A stretch of DNA of 64,000 bases from Allobosea vaviloviae (GTDB taxonomy: Bacteria > Pseudomonadota > Alphaproteobacteria > Rhizobiales > Beijerinckiaceae). Where the stretch lies: NCBI RefSeq assembly GCF_001298265.1, contig NZ_LGSZ01000009.1, forward strand, positions 124,001-188,000, given 5' to 3'. Below the pieces are notes generated by a model that saw only the letters and a list, made by a program, of their open reading frames with translations, was not told the origin of the DNA and did not search any database. The translations under genes and the position numbers were made by a program. Shown here piece after piece: positions 50,843 to 59,242 of this stretch (position 1 is the stretch's first letter; each line of letters begins with the position of its first letter).

Positions 50843-53800
50843 TCAGCTGCGTCCGGGCGCAGGGGGAGCCGCTTCGGGTGTCGCACCAGTCGATGCCGGC
50901 GCAGGGGCCGGGGCAGGTGCCGGCGCCTCGCCGGCCGGCGGGACGGCCGCATCCGGCTTCTTCTGGCGAACCGCCGAGGAAAAGGCCGGGTAGCGCTCGC
51001 GATAGGCGCTCATGAAGTCCGACAGCGTGTCGGAGCCGGCGGCGGCGGCCGCGCGGGCGATCTCGCGGATGTCGGCTGACTTCGCGCGGTTGGCGCCAGT
51101 GACGAAGGCGAAGGTGCGGGCATCGCTGCTCTGGGCCATCTTGGTCGCGAACTTGCTGCGCAGCCGGTCGAGCGAGAGCCCCTCATTGGCCATCACATAG
51201 GAGATCGCGGCGCGCATCACGTCGGAGCGCGCGCCGTCGCCGAGCGGCGCCGGGCCGCGCCAGGCCTCGTCCAGGATGCGCTCATGCGCCTCGCCGGCCT
51301 CGCGCCAGCGCCGTCCGGTCCAATAGATGTCGGCGCGCAGGCGATCGACCTCCGGGCCGCGCTCCGCCTCGAGCAGATCGAGCGCCTGGTCTGTGCGCGA
51401 CAGGTCCGACAGCGCCTTGGCTTCGAGCAGGAGCCTGGCGCGCTTGACGTCGCTGGGCAGCTCGATCAGCCGGGTGGCGTTCAACGCACGCAGCGCGTCG
51501 GTCGGCTTGCCGTTCATCAGGTTGACCATGGCCAGCCGCGCCGCGACGGTCGAGCGGGCCGCACCGGTCAGGCGCCGATCCATCTGGTAGCGCAGGATCT
51601 CGCCGGCCTGGTCGAGAAGGTCGAGTTCGATCAGGCGGTCGGCCAGAAGGCGCGTGATCTCGTCGCCGCGCCGGCCGATCGGCAGGAACTCCTTGAAGTC
51701 GTAGAACAGCGCGAGAGCATCGATGCGCGAGAGCTGCTCCAGACCCTTTCCGCCAAAAAGGTCGGCGAAGCGCTGCGCCGTCTCGTCATGGAGACGGCGC
51801 GTCAGCGGGTGCTCGGGGAAGCTCTCATTGGCGCGGCGCGCGATCATGAAGGCGTCACGCCAGCGCTGCTGCTCGGTGTAGAGCCGTCCGAGTTCGCCCA
51901 GCGCCTCGATTTCGAGCTCGCCGCCGCGCCAGATGATCGAGACCGTCTCGAGCCGCGCCATCGCCTCGTCGGCGTTGATGTCGTTGCGTTTCTCGGCCTG
52001 AACCAGTCGGACCGCGCGCAATTGCGCTTCCGCCGCCACCGGCCGGCTGAGTGCCTCGAAGAGCGGCTTGTATCCCGCAAGCGCATTGTCGGGCCGGCCG
52101 CTGCCATCATCGAGCATGGCTCGCAGCAGAGCGATCTGTTCCTTGTCGATCGTGCCGGCGGGCATCTCGCCCAGCGCGTCGATCTCGCGCTCCGCTACGG
52201 CCATGTCGCGCGTCGCCAGCGCCGCGCGGGCTTTGGCGGCGCGCAGTTCCCCTTGAAGTTCGACCGGGTAGCTGTCGAGCACCGTCTCGGCGCGGCGGAA
52301 TCCCGCCATCGCCTGCGCATTGCGGCCGAGCCGCTGGTCGACGAGGGCACGCCACAGGCTGGTGTCGGGATCGTCCTTGATCGGGGCGGCGTCGAAGGCG
52401 GCGGCGGCTTCCTTGTGCCGGTACATCTGCGTGGCGATCAGGCCTTTCAGGAACAGCGCCTCGCGATTGGCGCGCATCGCCGGGTCGTCGGCCATTGCTG
52501 CCACCAGCGGGCCCTTGGCTTCCGACATCATCCGGTTGGCCGCATAGAAGCGAGCCAGGGCAAGTCGGGTCTCGGATTTGCGGGCGCGGGAGGCGCCGGC
52601 GATCTCGCTCTGGAGGATGCGCTCCTGGTCGCGCACGCCGGCGATGCCGAGCTTGCCCCACAGCTCGGGGTCGAGCAGGGGGGCTTGCGTCTTGGCGGTC
52701 TGGGCCAGGCCGTCCTTGCGCTCGTCCGGCGCGTCGAGCGTCACCGTCAGTCCGCCGCTGCGGCCGATCCGCACCTGCTCGGTTCCCGCACGCACGACGA
52801 CGTCGTCGGAGCGCGGCGCGACGGCCAGCCCGTGCGCGGTCGGCAGCAGGCCAAACTCGACGAACTGATAGGGCTTGGCCGTGACATGCGCCGGGCCGGT
52901 GGCGGTCGCGACCGCAACGGGCACGCCCGAGGGACCGGCGTCGAGCCAGTGGACGCCCGTCATGCCGGGCAGGGGCACTGCAATGATGGTCTGGCCCTGT
53001 TCGTCGATCGAGCGGTTGGGAACCAGCGGCGCGGCCGGTTTGCCGCCTTGCTCGCCGAAGCCGAGCGACCAGGTCGTGCCGTCGTCGAACATCCGCGTCA
53101 GCGGCTGGCCCGCCAGGCGCAGGCGCACCAGCGTCACCTTGCCCTCGCGCGCGACCGTCGCGTCCTCGATGACGCCGGGCAGCAGACCCTTGAGGTCGGC
53201 CGGGTCGATCGTATCGCGGGTGTCGAAGACGAGCGTCGCGATGCCGGCCTCGACGAAGCCGGCGGCGCCGGTGATGCGCGGAAAGCGGAAATCGAGCCGG
53301 GTGCCTGTCGCCGCGATCTTCACGGCCTGCGGCGCCGGGTCGACCTCGCGCGCAGCGATGGCGGCGACGGCCGGCTGCACGGCAGGCTGGGCCGTAGGCG
53401 GCTTGACGGGCGCCAGCGCAGGCGGGTCGGCCGGCGCAGCGGACGCGGCCTGGGGTGTTTCTGCCGGGGTCGGAATCGCCTGCGCGATCAGCGTGGCGGG
53501 TGCCTGAGCCGGCTTCAGCAGATCGAGTACGAGCCCGTCCTCGTCACGGAAGCTGCGGATCTGCCAGTCCTTGGGCAGGGAGAGGGCGAGGGTCGTCGCG
53601 GACTTGCCGGTCTCTCTGGAGACCAGCGCGACGCCGTCGGGCAGGGTGCTCCTGACCATGGCGGGATCGACCGTCATCGATTTGTCGAAGGTCAGGGTCA
53701 GAGCGGTCCCGACAAGATCGGTCTTCAGGAGGGTATCGGGAGGCACATCGAAGAGCAGCCTTTCGAGCGTCGGCAGGCTGGCTCTGCGCAGGCCGAGCAG

Positions 53801-54322
53801 CCTCTGCGGCTCCTGCGTCTGGCGCGCGGCTTCGCGGCCGCGGGCCTCGGCGAGGCGCAGGCGCTCCGACAGGTCGGCGAGGACCTCCGCCGGGGGGCCC
53901 GGCAGCACGCCGGTCCAATTCTCCGGCAAAAGATCGATGAAGGTTCTCTCGCCGGCCTCGATCAGATTGGCGCGATAGGATTTGGCGAGCGCGAAGCGCA
54001 GGCCGCGCCCATCGGGATCGACCCGGGCGACCGAGACGTAGGCCGGCAGCTCGCGGGCGATCTTGGCGACGTCGATCTTTACGCTGGTACCGAACGCGAC
54101 CACCAGGACGCCATTGGAGACGCGGATGCGCGTCGGCGTCGGCTCGTCGAAGACCAGGGAGAGACGGCCAAAGCCGGGCGGCATGACCTCGCCCCGCAGC
54201 GTCGCACTGGCGGCGAGCGCCGGCGCGCCGAGACCGGCGGCAGCGGCGAGGGCGTAAAGCCCGATGCCGAAGGCAAGGGAACGTGGGAGACGCAAAGCCG
54301 GACACTCAACCCAACGCGACAA
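50843..54322 (-). CDS. Large exported TPR protein of the flagellar locus
   Basis: A 1159-residue protein with a signal peptide (residues ~12-37, cleaved near ALAAS). Three related beta-rich modules of ~80-90 residues follow (near 45-130, 185-275 and 345-430), each ending in a hydrophobic strand plus DLL or LGFG. An Ala/Pro linker separates modules two and three. From ~550 to 1090 it is continuous helical TPR-like repeat, then a Pro/Ala tail. The architecture recalls Campylobacter PflA (beta domain plus TPR solenoid) that scaffolds motor parts in the periplasm, but I do not claim homology. The start is uncertain: TTG 54322 or TTG 54295. Last gene of fliL-fliM-DUF6468-motE-like-TPR. Confidence 0.8.
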   Translation of the reverse strand: MSRWVECPALRLPRSLAFGIGLYALAAAAGLGAPALAASATLRGEVMPPGFGRLSLVFDEPTPTRIRVSNGVLVVAFGTSVKIDVAKIARELPAYVSVARVDPDGRGLRFALAKSYRANLIEAGERTFIDLLPENWTGVLPGPPAEVLADLSERLRLAEARGREAARQTQEPQRLLGLRRASLPTLERLLFDVPPDTLLKTDLVGTALTLTFDKSMTVDPAMVRSTLPDGVALVSRETGKSATTLALSLPKDWQIRSFRDEDGLVLDLLKPAQAPATLIAQAIPTPAETPQAASAAPADPPALAPVKPPTAQPAVQPAVAAIAAREVDPAPQAVKIAATGTRLDFRFPRITGAAGFVEAGIATLVFDTRDTIDPADLKGLLPGVIEDATVAREGKVTLVRLRLAGQPLTRMFDDGTTWSLGFGEQGGKPAAPLVPNRSIDEQGQTIIAVPLPGMTGVHWLDAGPSGVPVAVATATGPAHVTAKPYQFVEFGLLPTAHGLAVAPRSDDVVVRAGTEQVRIGRSGGLTVTLDAPDERKDGLAQTAKTQAPLLDPELWGKLGIAGVRDQERILQSEIAGASRARKSETRLALARFYAANRMMSEAKGPLVAAMADDPAMRANREALFLKGLIATQMYRHKEAAAAFDAAPIKDDPDTSLWRALVDQRLGRNAQAMAGFRRAETVLDSYPVELQGELRAAKARAALATRDMAVAEREIDALGEMPAGTIDKEQIALLRAMLDDGSGRPDNALAGYKPLFEALSRPVAAEAQLRAVRLVQAEKRNDINADEAMARLETVSIIWRGGELEIEALGELGRLYTEQQRWRDAFMIARRANESFPEHPLTRRLHDETAQRFADLFGGKGLEQLSRIDALALFYDFKEFLPIGRRGDEITRLLADRLIELDLLDQAGEILRYQMDRRLTGAARSTVAARLAMVNLMNGKPTDALRALNATRLIELPSDVKRARLLLEAKALSDLSRTDQALDLLEAERGPEVDRLRADIYWTGRRWREAGEAHERILDEAWRGPAPLGDGARSDVMRAAISYVMANEGLSLDRLRSKFATKMAQSSDARTFAFVTGANRAKSADIREIARAAAAAGSDTLSDFMSAYRERYPAFSSAVRQKKPDAAVPPAGEAPAPAPAPAPASTGATPEAAPPAPGRS

Positions 54323-54405
54323 AGCCGGGTCAGGCGAACAAGCCCTTTCCCGATCATGCCGACGCTAGCGTGCCAAGGATAATGGGGGGTTAAGGGCGAT
54401 CGTGC

Positions 54406-55236
54406 TCAGCGCCGTCGGGCGGGCGCGATCGCGGGGAGTTCGGTGCCGGGCAGGGAGGCGGGGTCGATCGCGGCCCGCTGGGCGCCGGGGCCGCGGGGGA
54501 CCGTCGCCAGGGCGACCGTCAGCTTCTCGGCCCGGTCGGGAGCCATGGCCGCCAGGACCTCGGACATCTTGCGCGGGTTCATCTGTTGGACGACCGGCAC
54601 CAGGACGTCGAGGCCCAACCGGTCGAACACGCGCGCGGCGTCCTTGGGCTTCATCGCCTCATACATGATGACGAGGCTCTTGATCGCCTTCGACTCGTCG
54701 GCTGGAGGTTTGCCGGCGGGGCCGCCTGCCTTGGTCTCGAGGTCCTTCAGGTCGCCGACGCGGCTGTCGAGCTTCTTTTCCGCGGCGTCGAGCAGGCGCT
54801 CGCGGAGCTCGAGCTCGCGCATGCGCGCATCGATCTCCTCGCGCCGCTCGCCGAGGCGTTCAAGCAGGGCGCGCTCGGCCGGCGAGATCGGTGCGGCCGT
54901 GCCATTGACGAGGCCGGCCTTGTTCTGCGGATTCGCAGCGCGGGCGGCTTCGGCCTTGGCATCCGCTTCTGCTTTGTCCTTTTCCTTGTTGGGGTCGGGA
55001 GCGGGATTGGAGCCCGTGGTCTCTGGATCGATGAAGGTGGCGTTCGAGTCGTGAGCAGGCGCGATCGTCTTGGCGACCGCCCCGACCTCGGAGAAGGGCC
55101 TGGCCGTCGTGAAAGCCGTGGGGCTGGAGGGAACCTTTCCAGGATAAGGCTCCGCCGTCCAGGCAAGCAGCTTCAGCGCCAGGAGAGCCATGGCGCCGAG
55201 GATGACCGCTGGCAGGAGGCGGGGCCGTTCGATCAC
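54406..55236 (-). CDS. MotE-like periplasmic motility protein
   Basis: A 276-residue protein with an N-terminal anchor (LLPAVILGAMALLALKLLAW), a coiled coil (residues ~120-175, ERREEIDARMRELELRERLL) and a C-terminal MgtE_N/FliG-like domain (residues ~190-260, with YEAMKPKDAARVFDRLGLDV and MNPRKMSEVLAAM). This is the layout of Sinorhizobium MotE, a chaperone for the periplasmic motor protein MotC. The GTG start overlaps the end of the DUF6468 gene by 4 bp. The TPR gene follows after 83 bp. Confidence 0.78.
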   Translation of the reverse strand: MIERPRLLPAVILGAMALLALKLLAWTAEPYPGKVPSSPTAFTTARPFSEVGAVAKTIAPAHDSNATFIDPETTGSNPAPDPNKEKDKAEADAKAEAARAANPQNKAGLVNGTAAPISPAERALLERLGERREEIDARMRELELRERLLDAAEKKLDSRVGDLKDLETKAGGPAGKPPADESKAIKSLVIMYEAMKPKDAARVFDRLGLDVLVPVVQQMNPRKMSEVLAAMAPDRAEKLTVALATVPRGPGAQRAAIDPASLPGTELPAIAPARRR

Positions 55237-55691
55237 GCAGCCTGACCCTCCAGGCGCCTTGCTGCACGAGCACGGATCGCGGCGGCGGACTGAGCGGCGT
55301 TGGCCAGGCGCGAGATCGGGGTCGGCTCGGCGGCGGGCTTGGGCTCTTCAGCCGGCCGGGGCGCGACCAGTGTGGCGGCGCTGACGATCTGGCCGATGCG
55401 ATCCATCACGACCTGGCCGGCCTCGATCTGGGCGGCGAGGTCGGCGGCGTAGCGCTCGGCCGTCTGCAGGCGTTCGGCCAGCGTGCGGTCGCAGTCGCCG
55501 AGCGTCAGCTTCAGACCCGCGATGGCTCGCTCGGCGGTATCGGTGGCGGCGATCAGCGCGCCGACAGTCTGGCGCATGCCGGATTCGTCGGCCTTCAGGC
55601 GCTCGATCCGCTTGGTCAGGATGAAGCAGGTGATGATGGTGGCGACGAGGAGGCTGGCAACCAGCACATCGGCGATGAGAGCGATCGTCAT
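55233..55691 (-). CDS. DUF6468-type flagellar-locus membrane protein
   Basis: A 152-residue protein with one N-terminal transmembrane helix (VLVASLLVATIITCFILTKR) and a long coiled coil, ending in a Pro/Ala tail. Proteins of this kind are found next to fliM and motE-like genes in alphaproteobacteria and have no established role. ATG 55691 lies 16 bp after the fliM stop; the 3' end overlaps the next gene. Confidence 0.75.
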   Translation of the reverse strand: MTIALIADVLVASLLVATIITCFILTKRIERLKADESGMRQTVGALIAATDTAERAIAGLKLTLGDCDRTLAERLQTAERYAADLAAQIEAGQVVMDRIGQIVSAATLVAPRPAEEPKPAAEPTPISRLANAAQSAAAIRARAARRLEGQAA

Positions 55692-55707
55692 GCGGCAGGC
55701 CCTGTCG

Positions 55708-56838
55708 TCAGGAAGAGTGGCTGAGATGGTTGGTGTCGAAGGCGGCGATCGTCGTCTTGGAACGCCGCAGCGGGCTGACGATCTGCACGGCGATCTTGTC
55801 GTCGACCCGGCCGATGCGTCCGTCGCTGACGATGAAGTCGCCGCAGCGCAGCGAAACGACGGCGTCGGGACGCGCATCGAACATCAGCGTGTCGCCGATC
55901 TCCAGGTTCATCATCCGCTTCAGCGGCATCTGCGTCTCGTGCAGCACGCAGGTCACGGGAACGTCCGTCTGCCAGACCTCGGTGGCAAGATGGTTCTCCC
56001 AGATCGGATCGCGGCCGAGCTTCTCACCCATGAAGCTTTCGAGCAGCAGATCACGGATCGGCTCGATGGTCGCATAGGGCAGCAGGATATGCAGCGCGCC
56101 GCCGCGCCCTTCCATGTCGAATTTCAGCTCGACGCGGATGGCGGCATTGGCGGGGCGGGAGATCGAGACGAAGCGTGGGTTGGATTCGATGCGGTCGATC
56201 GTGAAATTGACCGGCGAAAGCGGTTTGAAGGCGGCCTCGGCATCGCTCAGGATCAGCGAGATCACACGGCGGATCAGCCTGATCTCGATCGAGGTGAAGG
56301 GGCGCCCGTCGACGCGCGGCGCGGGCTGGCCGCGCTTGCCGCCGAACATGGTGTCGAGGACCGAATAGGTCAGCGCCGATTCGATCGTGATCAGGCCGAA
56401 ATTGTCCCACTCCTCGCATTTGAAGACCGAGAGCATCGCCGGCTGCGAGATCGAGTTCATGTAGTCGCCGAAGCGTACAGAACGGATGCTTTCGAGGGTG
56501 ACCTCGACATTGTCGGTGAAGAAATTGCGCAGGCTGGTCGAGAGCAGGCGGACGAGACGCTCGAAAATGATTTCGAGCATCGGCAGGCGTTCATACGAGA
56601 CCGAGCCGGAATCGACGATCGCCTGGATGCCGTTGCGCCCCTCCTTCTCGTCGCCGAGGGAGAAACCGAGCATCGTGTCGATTTCTTCCTGGCTCATCAG
56701 GCGGTCGGTACCGCCTTCGGGCTCGCCCTCTTCCTCGACGATATCGGGCATGGTGGCCCATTCGGCCGCCATGCCCTCCGGGCTCAGCGGCTCGTTCTTG
56801 GGGGCCGCGTCGACATTGTCGCGATCGCTGGTTGTCAT
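55708..56838 (-). CDS. fliM: Flagellar motor switch protein FliM
   Basis: A 376-residue C-ring protein. LMSQEEIDTMLGF is the conserved region after the CheY-binding N-terminus, which here is a longer acidic leader of ~45 residues. The middle domain carries SVFKCEEWDNFGLITIESAL, and the C-terminal SpoA domain has IGDTLMFDARPDAVVSLRCG. It transmits torque and sets rotation direction. It follows fliL by 40 bp. Confidence 0.95.
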   Translation of the reverse strand: MTTSDRDNVDAAPKNEPLSPEGMAAEWATMPDIVEEEGEPEGGTDRLMSQEEIDTMLGFSLGDEKEGRNGIQAIVDSGSVSYERLPMLEIIFERLVRLLSTSLRNFFTDNVEVTLESIRSVRFGDYMNSISQPAMLSVFKCEEWDNFGLITIESALTYSVLDTMFGGKRGQPAPRVDGRPFTSIEIRLIRRVISLILSDAEAAFKPLSPVNFTIDRIESNPRFVSISRPANAAIRVELKFDMEGRGGALHILLPYATIEPIRDLLLESFMGEKLGRDPIWENHLATEVWQTDVPVTCVLHETQMPLKRMMNLEIGDTLMFDARPDAVVSLRCGDFIVSDGRIGRVDDKIAVQIVSPLRRSKTTIAAFDTNHLSHSS

Positions 56839-56878
56839 GTGTCTGTGGTCGCTTCCGGCTGTGTCGTTGCTGTCCCGC

Positions 56879-57382
56879 TCACTGAACCAGCAGTTCCTTG
56901 AACAGCACCGCGTCGACCTTGGCCGGGAAGACCGTGACGTTGACGCGGCGCAAAAGCTCTTCCTTCAGGCGGTACATGCCGGCCGAGCCTTCGAGATCGG
57001 AGGGCCGCAATTCCCGCATGAAGACCTGGAAGGCATCCTCGACGCGCGGCAGCAGCGGCTTGATATCCTCGGAGACCTTTGCGTCGGCGATTTCGAGAAC
57101 GACCTTGACCTTGATGAACGGCTGGCGGTCCTGCCCGCCGGTGATGCCGATCACCATGTCCTTCATCTCGACGAATGAGACGGGCTTCTTGACGTTCTTG
57201 GCCGCTTCGGCGGCGGCCACTTGCTCGGCCGAAGGCTTCTTCAGAAAGAAAAACCAGCCGCCGCCCCCGAGTGCCGCCAGCAGCACGACGCCGCCTGCGA
57301 TCATGATCAGCTTCTTCTTGCCGCCCTTCGGCGCTTCCTCGCTGGGAGCGCCTTCCTCGTCGGTCTTGGGCTTCTTCGACAT
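56879..57382 (-). CDS. fliL: Flagellar basal body-associated protein FliL
   Basis: A 167-residue single-pass protein: cytoplasmic acidic/basic leader, one transmembrane helix (LIMIAGGVVLLAALGGGGWF), then a periplasmic domain with FVEMKDMVIGIT and ending VLFKELLVQ. FliL rings surround the stator and stabilise it. Start MSKKPKTDEE. First gene of the leftward fliL-fliM operon, with a perfect CtrA box 75 bp upstream, as known for fliL in Caulobacter. Confidence 0.94.
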   Translation of the reverse strand: MSKKPKTDEEGAPSEEAPKGGKKKLIMIAGGVVLLAALGGGGWFFFLKKPSAEQVAAAEAAKNVKKPVSFVEMKDMVIGITGGQDRQPFIKVKVVLEIADAKVSEDIKPLLPRVEDAFQVFMRELRPSDLEGSAGMYRLKEELLRRVNVTVFPAKVDAVLFKELLVQ

Positions 57383-57456
57383 TGCCGGCACGCCTTAGGA
57401 TTCGAGACGGACCGCGCGCCTGCGTGGGCCATCTCCCACACCCTGAACAGTCACGG

Positions 57457-57471
57457 TTAACGCGTCGTTAA
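57457..57471. promoter_or_regulatory. Perfect CtrA box upstream of fliL
   Basis: TTAACGCGTCGTTAA matches TTAA-N7-TTAA at all eight positions, 75 bp before the fliL ATG. fliL is a direct CtrA target in Caulobacter. Confidence 0.72.
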
Positions 57472-57475
57472 GGGG

Positions 57476-57488
57476 GGCAATTTCTGCC
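57476..57488. promoter_or_regulatory. ftr-like site between fliL and flgF
   Basis: GGCAATTTCTGCC, a perfect GGCA-N5-TGCC flanked by G runs. It is 4 bp from the CtrA box of fliL and 101 bp upstream of the flgF sigma-54 element. Confidence 0.62.
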
Positions 57489-57588
57489 GGGTCGATCTTG
57501 CCGCCAGGCCGTGACATGCAGGGCGAAACAGCTCATCTAAAATCAAGTTTCTTCTATAATATCAAAGTCTTGTCGAGATTAACCATGC

Positions 57589-57604
57589 TGGCATGGCGCT
57601 TGCG
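57589..57604 (+). promoter_or_regulatory. Sigma-54 promoter for flgF-flgG-flgA-flgH
   Basis: TGGCATGGCGCTTGCG has GG and GC 10 bases apart and shares its first 11 bases with the flgE promoter. The predicted start near 57615 gives a leader of about 60 bases. A TTAACCAT CtrA half-site directly precedes it (57579-57586). Confidence 0.78.
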
Positions 57605-57675
57605 GACATGGTTTCGTGGCTGCTGCGCTGGGGAGCGTCGAAGCAGCCGCGGAACGAACATCGGGAGACTATGCC

Positions 57676-58419
57676 GTGGAGAACGCGCTTCTCGTCGGCC
57701 TGTCGCGTCAGATTGCTCTGGCTCGTGAGCTGGATGTCATCGCCAACAACATGGCGAATGTCGGGACCAATGGCTTCAAGGCGCGCTCGGCGCGCTTCAA
57801 CGAATTCATCATGCCCAAGGCCAGCGCGGAGACCTTCGCGCCACGCGACCGGCCGCTCTCCTATGTCATCGACAAGGGCACGCCGATCGACCTGTCGCAG
57901 GGCACGGTCGAGCGGACCGGCAACCCGCTCGACGTGGCACTGCGGGGCGACAACTACCTTGCCGTCCAGACGGCGGGTGGGGAGCGCTATACCCGCGCCG
58001 GTTCGCTCGAGATCAACGGCCGGGGCCAGCTCGTGATGCAGACCGGCCAGCCGGTGCTGGGCGAGGGCGGGCCGATCACCTTCGGTTCGAGCGAGAGCAA
58101 CGCCAGGATCGCCGCGGACGGAACCGTCTCCACCGACCAGGGCATCCGCGGCAAGCTGCGCCAGGTGCGCTTCGCCAATCCGCGCGCTCTGGTCAGCGAG
58201 GGCGACAACCTGTTCTCCTCGCCGACCGCTCCGGTCGCCGCCGGACCCGAGGCCCGCCTCGAGGCGGGTGCGAAAGAGGGATCGAACGTCAAGGCGGTGA
58301 TCGAGATGACCCGTCTGATCGAGGTGCAGCGCTCCTATCAGAGCATGGCGACGATGATGTCGAAGACCGACGAGCTGCGCAGCAAGGCGATTTCCCGCCT
58401 CGCCGACCAGCAAGCCTGA
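57676..58419 (+). CDS. flgF: Flagellar proximal rod protein FlgF
   Basis: A 247-residue rod protein: the N-terminal helix ALARELDVIANNMANVGTNG, the mid-domain LDVALRGDNYLAV, and the C-terminal IEVQRSYQSMATMMSK. GTG 57676 (MENALLVGLSR) follows CGGGAGACTATGCC with a usable ribosome-binding site; the open frame upstream includes the promoter and is not coding. First gene of a four-gene operon; flgG follows by 20 bp. Confidence 0.95.
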   Translation: MENALLVGLSRQIALARELDVIANNMANVGTNGFKARSARFNEFIMPKASAETFAPRDRPLSYVIDKGTPIDLSQGTVERTGNPLDVALRGDNYLAVQTAGGERYTRAGSLEINGRGQLVMQTGQPVLGEGGPITFGSSESNARIAADGTVSTDQGIRGKLRQVRFANPRALVSEGDNLFSSPTAPVAAGPEARLEAGAKEGSNVKAVIEMTRLIEVQRSYQSMATMMSKTDELRSKAISRLADQQA

Positions 58420-58439
58420 CCCGGAGAGGAGTCAAGCCC

Positions 58440-59228
58440 ATGCGCGCCCTTCAGACTGCAGCGACCGGCATGTTGGCCCAGGAACTCAACGTCCAGGTCA
58501 TCTCCAACAACATCGCCAACGTACGCACCACCGGCTACAAGCGACAGACCGTGCATTTCCAGGATCTTCTCTACGAGAACTTCCGGCGCGCAGGGTCCGC
58601 GAGCTCGGATAGCACGCAGGTTCCGGCCGGAACCTTCGTCGGCTCGGGCGTCAAGACCGTCTCGACCGGCCGCATCATGAGCCAGGGCAACCTGTCCTCG
58701 ACGGAGAAGCAGTACGACGTCGCGATCCGCGGCGAGGGCTTCTTCAGGATCCGGATGCCCGACGGGCGCACGACCTATACACGCGACGGTTCGTTCGACC
58801 TCGACGCGCAGGGGCAGCTCGTCAACCGCGACGGCTATCAGATCGAGCCTGGCATCACGATTCCCAACAACGCCACCAACGTCAACATCAACGCGCAGGG
58901 CACGGTCGAGGTGCTGCTGCCCGGCCAGACGGCGCCGCAGCAGCTCGGCCAGCTGCAGCTCGTGCGCTTCGTCAACAAGGTCGGTCTGGAATCGATCGGC
59001 GACAACCTGTTCGTCGAGACGGCTGCCTCCGGCCAGCCGATCGACGGTGTCGGCGGTGGCGAGGGCTTCGGCACGCTGCAGCAGAACTATCTCGAAGAAG
59101 GCAACGTCCAAGCGGTCACGGAGCTGTCTTCGCTGATCGCGGCGCAGCGCGCCTACGAAATGAACTCCAAGGTCATCACCGCCGCCGACCAGATGTTGTC
59201 GGCGACGTCCGCGATATTCCGCGGTTGA
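58440..59228 (+). CDS. flgG: Flagellar distal rod protein FlgG
   Basis: A 262-residue protein of standard length forming the distal rod. MRALQTAATGMLAQELNVQV at the N-terminus and LIAAQRAYEMNSKVITAADQ at the C-terminus are near-invariant in FlgG. GGAGAGGAGT provides the ribosome-binding site. Rod and hook discrimination region NNIANVRTTGYKR is intact. Confidence 0.96.
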   Translation: MRALQTAATGMLAQELNVQVISNNIANVRTTGYKRQTVHFQDLLYENFRRAGSASSDSTQVPAGTFVGSGVKTVSTGRIMSQGNLSSTEKQYDVAIRGEGFFRIRMPDGRTTYTRDGSFDLDAQGQLVNRDGYQIEPGITIPNNATNVNINAQGTVEVLLPGQTAPQQLGQLQLVRFVNKVGLESIGDNLFVETAASGQPIDGVGGGEGFGTLQQNYLEEGNVQAVTELSSLIAAQRAYEMNSKVITAADQMLSATSAIFRG

Positions 59229-59242
59229 GGAGCGAGCGCATC

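Noticed and set aside
51284..54382. Open frame of about 1030 codons on the plus strand
   Set aside because: It is antisense to the large exported TPR gene; its translation is Arg/Gly/His-rich without family signatures, while the minus strand gives a signal peptide and ordered repeats.
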